This document shows positions 21,755 to 23,240 of a DNA stretch of 23,240 bases, in pieces. Position numbers and translations under genes: made by a program. How positions within the stretch are numbered: position 1 is the stretch's first letter; each line of letters opens with the position of its first letter. The DNA comes from a virus. Where the stretch lies: positions 1-23,240 of IMG/VR virus record IMGVR_UViG_3300021379_001501; one strand, given 5' to 3'. Below the pieces are notes generated by a model. It did no database searches, was not told the DNA's origin, and saw only the letters and a program-made list of their open reading frames with translations.

Positions 21755-22141
21755 TTATCCGCCTTTATTCATTTGACTCTTAATATCATCTATTTGTTCT
21801 TTTGTTAAGATATTAAGTGCCTGTTCTGTTTTTTTATTATTATATCCATAATATTCTTTTACATAATCAAAGTCATTATGAATAGTCTTTTTGTGCCATG
21901 GAGAAAATCTTTTCCTTGGACGTATACTATTTAGTAAATAATCGAATTGTAACTTATTATCAATATTATGATATTTGTTCATTTCATTGGCGTATAATAT
22001 AGTATCTTGAAAATTAGAATAGTTCTTATTTACAAGGTATGCTTGATAGTTTTTCTCCCACTGTTCATCATCACTATCCATCAACCTCTTTTTTGTATGA
22101 GAGATTGCAGGGATGTAATCTTTAAATAAATCGTAACTCAT
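21755..22141 (-). CDS. 62: Clamp loader small subunit gp62
   Basis: A 128-residue protein, clearly shorter than T4 gp62 (187) but similar in size to versions in marine T4-like phages. It starts MSYDLFKDYIPAISHTKK and carries the conserved block KLQFDYLLNSIRPRKRFSPW near residues 83-102. It has no ATPase motif. In the family, one gp62 joins four gp44 subunits to form the clamp loader. It overlaps the gp44 stop by ATGA and is followed two bases later by regA, as in T4. The small size suggests a reduced collar domain. Confidence 0.9.
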   Translation of the reverse strand: MSYDLFKDYIPAISHTKKRLMDSDDEQWEKNYQAYLVNKNYSNFQDTILYANEMNKYHNIDNKLQFDYLLNSIRPRKRFSPWHKKTIHNDFDYVKEYYGYNNKKTEQALNILTKEQIDDIKSQMNKGG

Positions 22142-23094
22142 TTCCAGTCACACTCTACCATTAATTCAGTAAGACATGCAACTAGATTGATTTCCTGATC
22201 GGCAACAAAGGCAGACTTATATGAATACTCTGCAATTGTTACGACTGCCTGAGGTATGGAAGATGGTTCCATATGGTCATACAGTCCATCATAGATACTT
22301 CTAAACAAAGTATTAGGGTCATTATCCAGATTTTGATTTACCCACCCACGCATCTCAGTAAACTTTTTATCTTTTAATGCAGATACCAATTTACCAAGAT
22401 TAATTTCACCAACACTAGTCAGAAGACCTTCATCAATCTCACCACCTATAGAGTAGCGTTGTAACTCATTTAAAACCCTTCTCCAATCTGGGAAGTGTTT
22501 CATTACAAGTTGTTGGATAACTTTTTCTTTATACTTGATATTTTCATTATCAAGAATCTTAAGAACCCTATTGTAAAAACCAGATGCAAGTTTTGGTTTA
22601 TCTTTTTTTGCAATCTTAAACTCTACAAGAGAACACCTACTATGAAGTGGTTCGATGATACGATTTTTAAAATTGCAAGTGAGAATAAATCTGCAATTGC
22701 CTGAGAATTCTTCGATAAACCCACGCAAAGCAGGCTGAGTCGATTGCGGATTGAGATAGTCTGCCTCATCTAGAATAATAACCTTTCCAAATTCTGCATC
22801 ATCACTCGCACTAAAACTTACAGTTGATGCATAGTTTCTAATCTTGGTTCTAAGGGTGTCGATGTTTCCATCTTCCGAACCGTTCACTAATATATAGTCA
22901 ACATTAAGTTCTTCACATAATGCTCTAGCGACAGTTGTTTTACCAATACCAGGCCCTCCTGCAAGGAGTAGGTTAGGAAGACTACCGTTCTCTACAAACT
23001 CTTTGAAGGTCGCCTTTAGGTCGTCCGGCAAGATACATTCGTCAATGGTTTTAGGGCGATATGACTCTACCCATAGATAATTGTCTGAACCCAT
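22138..23094 (-). CDS. 44: Clamp loader large subunit gp44 (AAA+ ATPase)
   Basis: A protein of 318 residues that is the ATPase subunit of the clamp loader, which opens gp45 and places it on primer-template junctions. Walker A GGPGIGKTT is at residues 46-54, Walker B VIILDEAD at about 105-112, and the clamp-loader SRC arginine-finger motif at 152-154. Length matches T4 gp44 (319). A GTG at 23100 is possible, but I chose the ATG at 23094 because a GGAG Shine-Dalgarno at 23102-23105 sits seven bases upstream. The gene starts two bases after the gp45 stop, and its own stop overlaps the gp62 start as ATGA. Both facts suggest translational coupling of the whole clamp and loader operon. Confidence 0.97.
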   Translation of the reverse strand: MGSDNYLWVESYRPKTIDECILPDDLKATFKEFVENGSLPNLLLAGGPGIGKTTVARALCEELNVDYILVNGSEDGNIDTLRTKIRNYASTVSFSASDDAEFGKVIILDEADYLNPQSTQPALRGFIEEFSGNCRFILTCNFKNRIIEPLHSRCSLVEFKIAKKDKPKLASGFYNRVLKILDNENIKYKEKVIQQLVMKHFPDWRRVLNELQRYSIGGEIDEGLLTSVGEINLGKLVSALKDKKFTEMRGWVNQNLDNDPNTLFRSIYDGLYDHMEPSSIPQAVVTIAEYSYKSAFVADQEINLVACLTELMVECDWK

Positions 23095-23096
23095 TA

Positions 23097-23240
23097 TCAC
23101 TCTCCATAAACAGAATCTTGTTCAAGTGTAATCCAATACTGAATAGGAAGTTTCTGATGACGAAAAGTCGAGATTTTGTTCTTAGAAATACTTACAGAAT
23201 AATCACCTTCGATAAGTTTCAAGTTTTCTGACTTGAAGAA
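23097..23240 (-). CDS. 45: Sliding clamp gp45, C-terminal fragment (cut by window edge)
   Basis: Translating the minus strand from the window edge gives about 47 codons ending in TGA at 23097-23099. The fragment contains ENLKLIEGDYSVSISKNKIS and then QYWITLEQDS. This matches the C-terminal domain of the T4-type sliding clamp gp45, where a strand-rich segment with the pattern NLK-DY-V-IS precedes a terminal YWI-LE. gp45 is the trimeric DNA clamp that tethers the gp43 polymerase and, in T4, also activates late transcription. The start lies outside the window. The stop is followed two bases later by the ATG of the gp44 clamp-loader gene, so clamp and loader are co-transcribed in the T4 order. 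Assignment rests on the short motif and on the context. Confidence 0.85.
   Translation of the reverse strand, partial: FFKSENLKLIEGDYSVSISKNKISTFRHQKLPIQYWITLEQDSVYGE

Overview
The window is a 23.2 kb stretch of an AT-rich T4-like (Straboviridae/Kyanoviridae-type) phage genome. The core T4 replication proteins are recognisable: gp45, gp44, gp62, RegA, gp43, UvsX and gp41. They are joined by genes typical of marine T4-like phages: a small heat-shock protein, a MazG-type pyrophosphohydrolase, a 2OG-Fe(II) oxygenase and lysine-rich mosaic virion-type proteins. The sequence resembles cyanophages and pelagiphages, but no photosynthesis gene is present in the window and the host cannot be fixed from it. 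Every supported gene is on the minus strand, so the biological order runs from base 23240 down to base 1. Genes are packed with ATGA or TAATG overlaps, and no gap exceeds about 105 bases. I saw no tRNA, integrase, IS element or CRISPR array.

Replication block (23240 to 13256). The block starts with the C-terminal end of sliding clamp gp45, then clamp loader gp44 and gp62 and the translational repressor RegA, in the T4 order. In T4, regA is followed directly by gene 43. Here an accessory island separates them: a MazG-like enzyme, Hsp20, a 62-residue histone-H1(Hc1)-like protein and three small proteins. A near-consensus sigma70-type promoter (TTGACT, 17 bases, TATAAT) then drives DNA polymerase gp43. 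UvsX, a Cys-rich small protein, helicase gp41 and a 2OG-Fe(II) oxygenase follow.

Virion-type block (13255 to 1). An exact T4 late-promoter octamer (TATAAATA) lies in the gap after the oxygenase gene. Below it come a 453-residue protein with possible nuclease features, a 417-residue protein with ordered covalent nucleotidyltransferase (ligase) motifs, a P-loop kinase of the zeta-toxin/polynucleotide-kinase type, a 97-residue protein, a HAD-type phosphatase and several small proteins. Two very large lysine-rich mosaic proteins of 783 and 937 residues follow. The first carries an N-terminal nucleotidylyltransferase. The block ends with a SAP-like protein, two conserved proteins and a spanin-like pair (membrane coiled-coil protein plus lipoprotein). 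GATAAATA late-promoter variants precede the 937-residue gene and the gene beyond the left edge.

The most interesting signal is in this second block. The ligase-like protein, the 97-residue protein and the phosphatase begin with a ten-residue peptide that looks like the T4 capsid-targeting sequence of internal proteins (IPIII begins MKTYQEFIAE). Each has (L/I)-x-E ending exactly at residue 10, the prohead-protease signature. A fourth protein has a looser version, the kinase has L-x-E ending at residue 18, and a further copy sits inside the 783-residue protein. The two giant proteins are divided by L-x-E linkers at roughly 60 to 110-residue intervals in their mosaic parts. I infer that this is a set of capsid-packaged, protease-processed proteins carrying a nucleic-acid end-repair toolkit (kinase, phosphatase, ligase and a nucleotidylyltransferase) that may enter the host with the DNA.
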